A DNA stretch of 12,837 nt from SIAJ01 sp036266155 (lineage in GTDB: Bacteria; Planctomycetota; Planctomycetia; Gemmatales; Gemmataceae). Shown one piece after another: positions 5,117 to 12,792 of the stretch. The stretch covers positions 1 through 12,837 of the forward strand of contig DATANR010000508.1 of assembly GCA_036266155.1 (NCBI GenBank). The letters are read 5' to 3'. The notes under the pieces are model-generated. The model worked only from the letters and a program-made list of their open reading frames with translations. It was not told the origin of the DNA and made no database searches. Within the stretch, counting starts at the first letter, position 1. Every line of letters begins with the position of its first letter. The position numbers and the translations under genes were made by a program.

Positions 5117-8092
5117 ATGCCCCGTCTCCGGACACGCCTTGCAGTTACTCCGCTCGAAGACCGTTTGACCCCCAGTGGCGGAACGATGGACAAATCGTTC
5201 GGCGGCGGCGACGGGATCGTCAGCTTTAACCTGCCCGGCAACTACTCGACGCAAGCCAATGGGGTGGCCGTCCAGTCGGACGGGAAGACAGTCATGGCCG
5301 GGTACACCAACGGCCCGTCGGCTCGCAAGGCCGTCGTCTTCCGGCTGAACGTGGACGGCACACTTGACACTGGCTTCAACGGCAGCGGCTTTTCGGCCGT
5401 GAACACGGCCAGCGCCAACGCCTATTTCTACAGCATGGCCTTGCAGCCGGACGGCAAGATTGTCGCCAGCGGCACCGTGCAGATGGTCGGCAACTACGAC
5501 GTGCTGGTCGCGCGGTTCAACGCCGACGGCACGCCCGACACCTCATTCGGCGGCGGCACGGGGTTCGTGACGACCGAACTCACCAATGGCGACCAGAACG
5601 GCTTCAGCATGGCTCTCCAGGTGGACGGCAAGATCGTCGTCTGCGGGAACATCCTCGGCGGCGGCGACAATGGCTTCCTGTTCCTCCGCTACGACGCCAA
5701 CGGCACGCTTGACTCAACCTTCGACCTGGATGGCGTCAAAAAGTACAGCAACAACGGTCTGGGGCTGGCGGTTGCCATCCAGCCCGACGGCAAGATTGTC
5801 GGAGCCGGGAGCGGCAGTCTGGGGGGCGGGCCCCGCGGCATGATGCTCATTCGACTGAATACAGACGGCAGTTTCGACACGACGTTCAACGGCACCGGGA
5901 TCGCCAACGTGATCGATCCGGGCACCGGCTTCGACGAAGGGTACGGCGTCACCGTCATGCCGGACGGCAAACTGGTCATTGTTGGGAATGGCGCCGTGAA
6001 CAGCATGGGGCAAGCGGTCGTCGCCCGGTTCCTGACCAATGGGACGTTGGACACATCGTTTGACGGCGACGGGTCCTATCTCCTCGACTTCAACCCAGAC
6101 TACACCGGCGGCTGGTTTACCTCAGCCGGAGTTGACCTACAGGGTCGGCTGGTCGTCGCGGGACAGACGAGCGATGCCATCATTGGCCGCTTTGGCGACA
6201 ACGGCACGCCGGACTCCACCTTCGGCGTCGGCAACTTCCTGGTCCGGCCCGGCGTCGTGTACACGAACGCGGGCGGAGGCGTGAGCATCTTCGGGATGGC
6301 CATTGGCGCAGACGGGCGGATGACGCTTGTCGGTACATCGGGCAGCAACCTGGTGGCCGTCCGCTACATCGACAACCCAATGCCGATCGCCGACCAGTAT
6401 TCTGTGAATGAGAACGCGACCCTCAACGTCAATGCCCCCGGCTTGATCGCCAACGACAGCCTTTCCGTGACCACGACCGCCGCACTGGCCACCGGCCCTG
6501 CGCACGGCAACGCGACCGTCAGCGCCGACGGCGCCTTCACCTACACCCCGACGGCGAACTACTTTGGAAGCGACTCCTTCACCTACAACCTGACCGACGG
6601 AGCGTACACTTCGCCCACGGCCACCGTTTCCTTGACCGTCAACAAGGTCAATCAGCCGCCGACCGCCAAGGATGATTCGTTTGCCCTCCCGTACAACTCG
6701 CCGCTGGTCGTTTCAGTTGCCAACGGCGTCCTGCACAACGACACCGATCCCGAAGGCGACGCGCTGCACGCGATCCTGGTGAGCCAGCCATCGCAGGGAA
6801 CCGTCACGCTGAACGATGACGGGTCATTCTCCTATTCGTTCCCACAAAATCTAATCGGGAGCGTGACCTGGACCTACAAGGTCAACGATGGCACGGTTGA
6901 CGGCAGCACCGCGACCGTGACCATGAGCCGGGCTCTCGACACGCCGCCGAACGCCCAGGACGACAGCTTTACGCTGCCGTTCGCCTCACCGCTCGTCGTC
7001 CCCCTCAAGGGCGTGCTGGCGAATGACGCCGACGCGGAGGGTGATCCGATGACGCCGACGGTGATCACGCCGCCGGCCGTCGGCAACTTGACGCTCAACT
7101 CGGACGGTTCGCTCACGTATTCCTTCCCAGCAGACCTCGTCGGTCCGGTCACATTCACCTACCAGGATTCAGACGGCACATATTCGGGCAACATTGCGAC
7201 TGTCACCCTGAATCGCGGAGCACTGACCGACATCACGAACGGGACACTCACGCTGCTCGGAACCGGCGGCGTCGACATCATCCGTTTGCGGCCCGCAGGC
7301 GCCGGCGTAGCGGTCGAAATGCACTCCTCAGCCGGTGTCATGAATCAAGTGTTCAAGGCCCCGGTCGGTAGTCCGAAGATTACGAAGGTGGATATCGAGC
7401 TGGGGCCCGGTGACGACCGGCTCGACGCATCGGCCCTCAAGGTTCCAGTCCGTGTCGTCGGCGGAGCCGGCAGCGATGTGATCCGGACCGGCAAGGGGAA
7501 CGACACGATCTTCGGCGACCAGACCGACGGCACAGGGACCGGCAATGACCTCATCGATGCTGGCGCGGGCAATGACTCCATTGTCGCCGGCAACGGCCAG
7601 AACCAGATTTCCGGCGGTGCCGGCAACGACACGATCACGGCAGGCGCCGGCGGCAGCTTCATCGACGCCGGCGCTGGTAACGACACGGTGACCGTTGCCG
7701 GCGGTTCGAACTGGGTCGAGGGCGGCGCAGGGAGCGATGTGTTGATGGGCGGTGCCGGCGCTGACGTGTTGGATGGTGGCAGCGGCAAAGATCTCCTGGT
7801 CGGCGGCTTCGGGGCCGACGTGATGCTCGGCGGCGCCGGCAATGACATTCTGTTCGACGGCACTGTGGCCTTGGTGAACCCGGCAGCCGACAACCTGCGG
7901 GCCATACTTACCGCCTTTACTCCGACCAACCCGGCAACAATGGTCGCACTGTCGGCTCGGCTCGTCGTCACCAACGACACGACGGGGGTGGACAGCCTGA
8001 CGGGCGGGGCCGGGACCGATTGGTTCTGGTCGAATGACGCTCTGGACGTGCTAGATCTGAAACCTGGCGAGCCGCACAACGCGGTCTTCTAG
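5117..8092 (+). CDS. extracellular delta-60 repeat, Ig-like and RTX repeat protein
   Basis: 991 residues. The N-terminus has no hydrophobic signal but carries VTPLEDRLTPS, the motif found at the start of many large planctomycete surface proteins. Residues about 24-420 are seven delta-60 repeats of 54-58 residues, each with a variant of (L/P)DTSFxGxG, then ALQPDGKIVxxG, then a VxRFNxDG ending. Seven such units suggest a closed beta-propeller. Residues about 422-705 hold three cadherin/Ig-like tandem domains (NPPTAKDDSF, HNDTDPEGD, DGSFSYSFP and equivalents). Residues about 775-915 carry roughly a dozen RTX-type nonapeptides (GGAGNDTIT, GAGNDTVTV, GGAGNDILF) that should bind calcium in a beta-roll. 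The tail ends GGAGTDWFWSNDALDV. Most likely it is secreted or cell-surface, in adhesion or matrix. No enzyme motif is seen. Confidence 0.88.
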   Translation: MPRLRTRLAVTPLEDRLTPSGGTMDKSFGGGDGIVSFNLPGNYSTQANGVAVQSDGKTVMAGYTNGPSARKAVVFRLNVDGTLDTGFNGSGFSAVNTASANAYFYSMALQPDGKIVASGTVQMVGNYDVLVARFNADGTPDTSFGGGTGFVTTELTNGDQNGFSMALQVDGKIVVCGNILGGGDNGFLFLRYDANGTLDSTFDLDGVKKYSNNGLGLAVAIQPDGKIVGAGSGSLGGGPRGMMLIRLNTDGSFDTTFNGTGIANVIDPGTGFDEGYGVTVMPDGKLVIVGNGAVNSMGQAVVARFLTNGTLDTSFDGDGSYLLDFNPDYTGGWFTSAGVDLQGRLVVAGQTSDAIIGRFGDNGTPDSTFGVGNFLVRPGVVYTNAGGGVSIFGMAIGADGRMTLVGTSGSNLVAVRYIDNPMPIADQYSVNENATLNVNAPGLIANDSLSVTTTAALATGPAHGNATVSADGAFTYTPTANYFGSDSFTYNLTDGAYTSPTATVSLTVNKVNQPPTAKDDSFALPYNSPLVVSVANGVLHNDTDPEGDALHAILVSQPSQGTVTLNDDGSFSYSFPQNLIGSVTWTYKVNDGTVDGSTATVTMSRALDTPPNAQDDSFTLPFASPLVVPLKGVLANDADAEGDPMTPTVITPPAVGNLTLNSDGSLTYSFPADLVGPVTFTYQDSDGTYSGNIATVTLNRGALTDITNGTLTLLGTGGVDIIRLRPAGAGVAVEMHSSAGVMNQVFKAPVGSPKITKVDIELGPGDDRLDASALKVPVRVVGGAGSDVIRTGKGNDTIFGDQTDGTGTGNDLIDAGAGNDSIVAGNGQNQISGGAGNDTITAGAGGSFIDAGAGNDTVTVAGGSNWVEGGAGSDVLMGGAGADVLDGGSGKDLLVGGFGADVMLGGAGNDILFDGTVALVNPAADNLRAILTAFTPTNPATMVALSARLVVTNDTTGVDSLTGGAGTDWFWSNDALDVLDLKPGEPHNAVF

Positions 8093-8111
8093 TCGTCCAT
8101 TACAACTCTTA

Positions 8112-8219
8112 CGTAGCCTTCTCGCTCCGCGAGAAGTAAGCAAGGCTGGCCCGTTAAAAAAGGCAGTTGCTTCGAACCGAGCCTGCCCTGCAACCTTCTC
8201 GCGGAGCGAGAAGGCTACG
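8112..8219. repeat. REPIN-like pair of inverted palindromes
   Basis: The 25-base arms at 8112-8136 and 8195-8219 are perfect reverse complements, 58 bases apart. Each arm contains its own hairpin, CTTCTCGC-TCC-GCGAGAAG and its complement. The inner spacer is also partly self-complementary (GCAAGGCT with AGCCTGC). Two inverted short palindromes in about 108 bp is the architecture of REP doublets (REPINs). It starts 20 bases past the stop of the large repeat protein, so its hairpin may also protect or end that transcript. Confidence 0.65.
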
Positions 8220-8357
8220 ATGACGCGTGTGAACATCCTCGACCCCAAACTCCCCGACCACCTGCGTGCCGCCTTCGTCGCTGACCTCCGTCTCGCCGGC
8301 CTGACCTTTCCCGCTTGCTGCCGCTGGCCCGGCTGGTCAGAATGCGAGGATGGATAG
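8220..8357 (+). CDS. 45-residue ORF overlapping the membrane protein gene, unknown function
   Basis: The ATG at 8220 follows the outer end of the inverted repeat directly, and AGAAGG inside that repeat arm lies five bases upstream as a ribosome site. The protein begins MTRVNILDPKLPDHLRAAF. The first 30 codons end strongly in C or G, like the host genes. The last part, CCRWPGWSECEDG, looks less natural. Its TAG overlaps the ATG of the next gene by eight bases, which would allow coupled translation. I recognise no family. It may be a short gene or the fragment of one cut by the repeat. Confidence 0.35.
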   Translation: MTRVNILDPKLPDHLRAAFVADLRLAGLTFPACCRWPGWSECEDG

Positions 8358-8676
8358 TCAGAGGCAAGACAGGCGGTTGATTTGTCTGGCTGTCGTTGGC
8401 AGTTCTCTGGCGCTGCTCGTTGCGTGGGGAACGCTAATTCCGCTCAAACTGTCCGGTCCGATGCCGGCGCACTATTCATGGCCCGTTGTCATCGTCGCCC
8501 CGCTAACGGTCTACGGGTGGCTGACCGGCACACTGGTCCTGATGCTTCGATACCCGCAGCGACAGTTGACGGTGGTCTATTGCATGGCGGCCCTCGTTGT
8601 GACAATCCTTGTGGTGCTGTTCGCGTGTTTCATTCCCGGAGGGCTTCACGGGTCGAAGGATCTTCCGCGGCAATAG
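8350..8676 (+). CDS. small three-helix membrane protein, unknown function
   Basis: 108 residues. Three hydrophobic segments are clear, at about residues 10-32 (LICLAVVGSSLALLVAWGTL), 44-66 (WPVVIVAPLTVYGWLTGTLV) and 73-95 (LTVVYCMAALVVTILVVLFA). The N-terminus is polar and basic (MDSQRQDRR) and the C-terminal tail is short (GGLHGSKDLPRQ). No enzymatic or transport motif is visible. The start has only GAGG one base away, so translation may depend on coupling to the overlapping ORF upstream. The gene is transcribed toward the CotH gene at 8799 on the other strand. Confidence 0.6.
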   Translation: MDSQRQDRRLICLAVVGSSLALLVAWGTLIPLKLSGPMPAHYSWPVVIVAPLTVYGWLTGTLVLMLRYPQRQLTVVYCMAALVVTILVVLFACFIPGGLHGSKDLPRQ

Positions 8677-8697
8677 CCGACATTTTCCTGGTCGGCT
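8675..8697 (+). terminator. weak hairpin at the end of the membrane protein gene
   Basis: AGCCGAC (8675-8681) and GTCGGCT (8691-8697) pair across a nine-base loop, starting within the stop codon. No U-run follows, so it is a poor intrinsic terminator and may only stabilise the transcript end. Confidence 0.3.
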
Positions 8698-8798
8698 CCT
8701 CGTTCACCATCACCAGCTCACTACAGTCCCGTCCGCCCTTGCCCACCAAGCTAGTGGGAGACGCCAAGGTTTTAGTAACCGGTTCCTGGCGGCTATGA

Positions 8799-10460
8799 TC
8801 ACTTGCCCGGCGGACGAGCGCCGTCGGGCGGACCGAAACCTCCGGGCGGCGGGCCGGCGTTTCGCATCTCCTGAAAGCGCTTCATTTGCTCCTCTGTAAG
8901 CAGCTTTATTACTTTCGCATCGGTCTCCTTCTGAAGCTCAGCGAATTGCTTCCGCTGTTCCGGTGAAAGGCCGAGCATGTCTTGCAATGGCCCCGGCATC
9001 ACGTCGCCGGGTTTGGGACGGTTCGCCTGTTGTTTCGGCGGCGCGCCAAAGCCGAAGCCGCGCGGGATCGTCCCCTCGCTCTTGCCGTCGAGTTGTGCCG
9101 TGACTGACGTGAGCCGCTTGTCGAGCCAACTTCGCAGATCGGGTTGGACGATCGTCATGCCCGGCATTAGGCCAAATCCCACTTGCTCGCGGCGTGCGCT
9201 CGCCGCCTTGGCCTCGCGTGCCAGCGGCTCCTTCGTGGTTCGTTCGATCGCACTCAGGTCGGCGAACAGCTTTTCTTTGTTGAATGCCTTCGTCGCCATT
9301 TCACGATTGCCCTTGAAGTAGCGCTCGCGCATCTCCGGGATGGCCATGAGGCGATCGACGAGACGGTGCTCGCCCGGATAAGGGTGCGTCAGGCGAAGGT
9401 CTGCTTGTTGCTCAGCCTGACCGAGCAGGAAGAAGCCGCCGAACGCCAGGTCGAGGTCCCACGGCAGGAACACAAACTTGTTTGTCTCCGGATCGAGATA
9501 AATGTAAACGTTGTGCCCACCCGTGAAGAAGCTGTCGAGATTGCAAATCATCGCCGTCATGCCGACGAAGCGGAAGAACTCATCTACATCGATAAAGTCG
9601 CCGATCTCTTTGCGGAATTGTTCGTCGGTGCCGCGATCGATCAATTTGATCAGTCCAATAACACGCTCGGCTTCCGCTTTCGTTGGCTCGCGCTTTGGCA
9701 ATAACGCCGCCTTGTACGGTTCCCAGTTGTCGCCCTGATACGCCAGCGGACCCCGCCCGCCCATGCGGACTTCCGGCTTCAAGAGCAGTCCGTTCGGTTT
9801 CTTGAAGCGATCCTTCAGAAACGTCTTGTCGACTTGTTCGATCAACGTGTAGATGCCGACCAGTTCCTTGTCGAACTTGCCTGGCACGGTCAGCGTCACC
9901 TCGGCGAACGCGGTTCGCGGCGTCGGAACGCCAGCGGCCCGGAAAGCAGCGAAGCCGAGCGATTCGTGGGTTCGCGATGCGTCCATCGCGCCGGCGTTGA
10001 GGTTGAGCGACTTCAAGCCGTGGAACTGTTGGCCCTCTTCGTAGCGATCCAGATCGAGCTTCAAGTTTCGGCGCAGCTTGCCCATCGACGTCATGTAGCT
10101 CCCGCCGCCCTTGTAGCGCAGGCCGACGTTCGAGAACTTCTGATCGCCGATGACGACTTCGCCGCGCACCCAGGGAAACTCAATGCCAAAGCTGCCGCCC
10201 TTGTGGACGTCGGTGGGCTTGTCGGCCTTGGGTTGCGGCTGCGGCTGCGGACTGCCCGGTCGCCCTGGGGGGCCGAAACCTGGGAATTGCATCGCGGGCT
10301 CCATGGCCGCGAAGTCTTTTGCAGAAATCGTGATGTGAATCTGCCAGACCTTTGTCAAATCGAAGACGCCATCGCCCGCCTTACGTTTCGGCTCTTCAGC
10401 ATTTGCCAATGGTGAGCAGATCAGAAATGCAAACGCCACGACGAGCCGCGCATAGCGCAT
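8799..10460 (-). CDS. CotH-family exported protein with C-terminal LTxxQ-like module
   Basis: 553 residues. The ATG at 10460 has a strong GAGGGA five bases upstream. A signal peptide (MRYARLVVAFAFLICSPLANA) with an ANA cleavage site opens the protein. The CotH domain covers about residues 30-440, with a Pro/Gln linker (about 62-83) inside its first part. Family landmarks are NVGLRYKGGGSYM, the RNLKLDLD and LKSLNLNAGAMDAS stretches, GIYTLIEQVDKTF, and the metal-site region HNVYIYLD followed by FLPWDLDLAFGG (about 314-340). CotH of Bacillus is an atypical protein kinase of the spore coat. The Asp of PWDLD is kept, so kinase activity is possible but unproven. Residues about 486-530 form a helical module with LGLSPEQRKQFAELQKETD and LLTEEQMKRF, then a Pro/Gly tail. 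It probably works in the periplasm or on the surface, with the paralogue upstream. Confidence 0.82.
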   Translation of the reverse strand: MRYARLVVAFAFLICSPLANAEEPKRKAGDGVFDLTKVWQIHITISAKDFAAMEPAMQFPGFGPPGRPGSPQPQPQPKADKPTDVHKGGSFGIEFPWVRGEVVIGDQKFSNVGLRYKGGGSYMTSMGKLRRNLKLDLDRYEEGQQFHGLKSLNLNAGAMDASRTHESLGFAAFRAAGVPTPRTAFAEVTLTVPGKFDKELVGIYTLIEQVDKTFLKDRFKKPNGLLLKPEVRMGGRGPLAYQGDNWEPYKAALLPKREPTKAEAERVIGLIKLIDRGTDEQFRKEIGDFIDVDEFFRFVGMTAMICNLDSFFTGGHNVYIYLDPETNKFVFLPWDLDLAFGGFFLLGQAEQQADLRLTHPYPGEHRLVDRLMAIPEMRERYFKGNREMATKAFNKEKLFADLSAIERTTKEPLAREAKAASARREQVGFGLMPGMTIVQPDLRSWLDKRLTSVTAQLDGKSEGTIPRGFGFGAPPKQQANRPKPGDVMPGPLQDMLGLSPEQRKQFAELQKETDAKVIKLLTEEQMKRFQEMRNAGPPPGGFGPPDGARPPGK

Positions 10461-10561
10461 GACGATCCCTCAATGAGTTGTGTTCATCGTGAGACGAGTA
10501 CAATCGAGCCGCCTAACCTCATTCGGCTCTCATGCTGTTTCTTAGCGGATTGCACGTAATT

Positions 10562-10650
10562 GAGCCACGGATGAAACACCGATGAAACACGGATATGGCC
10601 GAAAGACCATTGATCTTAACTGCCTTGAATCCGTGTTTTATCCGTGGCTC
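10562..10650. repeat. imperfect inverted repeat between the two CotH genes
   Basis: GAGCCACGGAT (10562-10572) pairs exactly with ATCCGTGGCTC (10640-10650). Inside, GATGAAACACGGAT (10581-10594) pairs at 13 of 14 positions with 10629-10642. The left arm carries one extra AAACACCGAT unit. Similar GAGCCACGGATGAAACACGG strings are, as I recall, dispersed in planctomycete genomes. It lies just past the stop of the upstream CotH gene on the minus strand and could attenuate or stabilise read-through into the second one. The rest of 10461-10663 holds no gene. Confidence 0.55.
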
Positions 10651-10663
10651 TTCTGTTCTCGGC

Positions 10664-12661
10664 TTAACGCCCAGGCGAGGCCGGCTTCGGTTCCTTGTAG
10701 TCGATCAGGTACTTGCGGCGCTGGTCGGCAAACGTCCGCAACGGCATTTCGCGGCCGCGCGTCGTCGTTGGGTTTTCCGCGGTGACGGCCAGGAACGATT
10801 CGTAGCTTTCCAGCTTCCGCGTGTCGATCTTCACTTCGTTGTCGATCAACTTGCGATACTGGGCCACGAGTGGGCCAAAGGTCTTCCAGTCGAGCGACTT
10901 CTCGGCGATCGTGTGGATGTTCTCCAGATACTTGACGCGCCAGGTCGGCACCGCGAGCACTTTGCTCCGCAACGGCATCCGCGGGTTGGTCGCATTCACG
11001 AACGGATCCAATTCCACGCCGCTACCACCACTCGGACCACCAAAGCCACCCGGACCACCCGGACCGACGCCGCCGCGCGGCCCGAAGCCGCCCGGACCGC
11101 CGCCTGGAGGACCGAAGCCACCAGGGCCGTCACCACCTGGCGGGCCAAATCCGCCTGGACCACCGCCTGGAGGTCCGAAGCCACCGCCAGCCGGGCCGAA
11201 TCCTCCAGGGCCGCCCGGACCACCGGGGCCGAAGCCGCCTGGGCCATTTTCACGCATCGCCTTGAGTTGGTTGCGTTGTTCGGTCGTCAGAATCTTCTCA
11301 ACCTTGCCATCGACATCTTTCTGCAATTCGACAAGCTGCTTCTTCTGCTCGGCCGTCAGCCCGAGCATCTCTTGCAATGGCGCCGGCAACACTTCGCCTG
11401 GCCGCGGCATGCCGCCCATGCGCATGCCGCCAGGGCCGCCCATGCCGGGGCCGCCAGCCGGCCGGAAGCACTCGTTCATGTCGGCCGGAATGAAGTGGAA
11501 CTTGTTCTTGTCGTCCAGGTAAATGCTGTAGTCGCTGGAGCGCGTCCAGTAACCGTCGCCATTGATGACGGCCACATCCAGGGCAATGAACCAGAGCAAG
11601 CCTTCGACGTCGCAGATTGGCCGCAGCGCCTCTTCGAGCTTGTCCGCCGGCGTCTGGTTCAGCACCTTGCAAAAGTTGATCAGCGCCTTCCACGACTTCT
11701 CGTCATCGGTCGACTTGATCTCGTAGATCCGCTTGTAATCCTCGACGTTTTCGCCGATGTATTCGAGCCCGCCGCGGGCGCCGGGGTTGCCGCGCACCTT
11801 CCAGCGGGCGCCCTTTTCCGACTTAAAGTTCTCCTTCGTGAACACCTTGTCGAACTGCTGCACGTTGGTGTAGACGCCCCAGCTCTCGCCGTTGATCACG
11901 ACCTTCACGAGATTCGCGTTCGGTGTCGGAATGTATTGCCGGGCAACGTAGGAATAGAGCACCGTGCTCAGGCCACTCGCATCTTCGTGGTTGTTAAGCA
12001 GGTTCAGCGTCTTGGACCCGTACAACCGCTGCTTGGGGTCAGCGAAGTCGAGCTTCACGTTGAGCGAGCGCTTGTAACCTGCCGCAACACCCATGTATGA
12101 CGACATGCCGCGGAAATGGATGCCGACGTTCGGGTATTTCTTGCCGTCGACCGTCAACGTGGCCGGCACCTCGACGTCAGTCCCGTGGAAGTCCTGCAGT
12201 TCCTGTTCCCAATCCTTATTTTCGAATTCGAAGAACAGCGTCCGCAAGATGGTCGGCTCATAGAGCGGCTTGTCCAGATACTTGGCGACCTCGTCCGGGC
12301 TCACCTTTGGCCCCGGCTTGGCCGGTTCCATGTTCATACCCTTTCCGAAGCCGCCGTTGGGGCCGCCGGGTCCACGACCACCGCCGCCTTGCTTCTTGAG
12401 TGACTCACGAGCGGCTTGCCGCTCCTCGTTGTTGAGCCGGCCGTCGCCGTCCTTGTCAAAATCCTTCAAGATCTTGCGTGTGCCGCCAAACATCCCGCCC
12501 GGGCCGCCGAATCCGCCGGGACCACCCGGACCAAAACCCTTCTTGCCAAAATCCTTGAAATCGTCCTTCGGGCCGGGCTGACCCAGGCCATCCGAGGTGA
12601 GCGCGAGCATGAAGATGCCGCACGAAATGGCCGACAGCGCGATGAGCTTGCGTTGACGCAT
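10664..12661 (-). CDS. CotH-family exported protein with EF-hand loop and inserted Gly-rich LTxxQ module
   Basis: 665 residues from the ATG at 12661. That start gives a clean signal peptide (MRQRKLIALSAISCGIFMLA) and has AGG seven bases upstream; a TTG at 12679 would add six residues. A Gly-rich stretch follows, then an EF-hand-type calcium loop DKDGDGRLNNEE (about 68-79) and a second Gly-rich linker. The CotH part begins near residue 130. It includes NVGIHFRGMSSYM, the RSLNVKLDF and SKTLNLLNNHEDAS stretches, GVYTNVQQFDKVF, and NGDGYWTRSSDYSIYLD then FHFIPADMNECF (about 367-396), a variant of the PWDLD metal site with Asn in place of the second Asp. Residues about 420-468 are the helical LGLTAEQKKQLVELQKDVD module and 470-543 a Gly/Pro repeat. 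The final CotH helical lobe (MPLRSKVLAVPTWRVKYLEN onward) resumes at about 547. Confidence 0.82.
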   Translation of the reverse strand: MRQRKLIALSAISCGIFMLALTSDGLGQPGPKDDFKDFGKKGFGPGGPGGFGGPGGMFGGTRKILKDFDKDGDGRLNNEERQAARESLKKQGGGGRGPGGPNGGFGKGMNMEPAKPGPKVSPDEVAKYLDKPLYEPTILRTLFFEFENKDWEQELQDFHGTDVEVPATLTVDGKKYPNVGIHFRGMSSYMGVAAGYKRSLNVKLDFADPKQRLYGSKTLNLLNNHEDASGLSTVLYSYVARQYIPTPNANLVKVVINGESWGVYTNVQQFDKVFTKENFKSEKGARWKVRGNPGARGGLEYIGENVEDYKRIYEIKSTDDEKSWKALINFCKVLNQTPADKLEEALRPICDVEGLLWFIALDVAVINGDGYWTRSSDYSIYLDDKNKFHFIPADMNECFRPAGGPGMGGPGGMRMGGMPRPGEVLPAPLQEMLGLTAEQKKQLVELQKDVDGKVEKILTTEQRNQLKAMRENGPGGFGPGGPGGPGGFGPAGGGFGPPGGGPGGFGPPGGDGPGGFGPPGGGPGGFGPRGGVGPGGPGGFGGPSGGSGVELDPFVNATNPRMPLRSKVLAVPTWRVKYLENIHTIAEKSLDWKTFGPLVAQYRKLIDNEVKIDTRKLESYESFLAVTAENPTTTRGREMPLRTFADQRRKYLIDYKEPKPASPGR
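11030..11245 (-). repeat. Gly/Pro-coding tandem repeat inside the CotH gene
   Basis: Imperfect short units coding GGFGPPGGGPGGFGPPGG-like protein. On the plus strand they read as variants of CCGCCTGGAGGACCGAAGCC, seen several times with small changes. The in-frame repeat encodes a flexible low-complexity linker of about 70 residues and could change in length by slippage. Confidence 0.7.
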
Positions 12662-12792
12662 GAGTGGACCTGTACACAAGATTGCAGGGTTTTGAATCCG
12701 TACCCGTTAGGTAACGAGGATGAGGTGGAATCCGTCACGGATTTTTCACAATTCGATGCGAGGCACAACGCGATCAAGGCGAGCGGAGCCGC

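Noticed and set aside
4879..5241. 120-codon minus-strand ORF between attachment site and large repeat protein
   Set aside because: Overlaps the GIY-YIG remnant and the conserved N-terminus of the plus-strand gene; no family resemblance.
7345..8079. 244-codon minus-strand ORF rich in LPAPP
   Set aside because: Antisense of the RTX glycine repeats; periodicity comes from the real coding strand.
10821..11522. collagen-like PGPPGP protein on the plus strand
   Set aside because: It is the complement of the Gly/Pro repeat in the CotH gene, not an independent gene.
10595..12100. 501-codon plus-strand ORF opposite the CotH gene
   Set aside because: Low-complexity TTRTTKATRTT and Ala/Arg-rich product mirrors the Gly-rich repeat of the real gene; no start signal or family.
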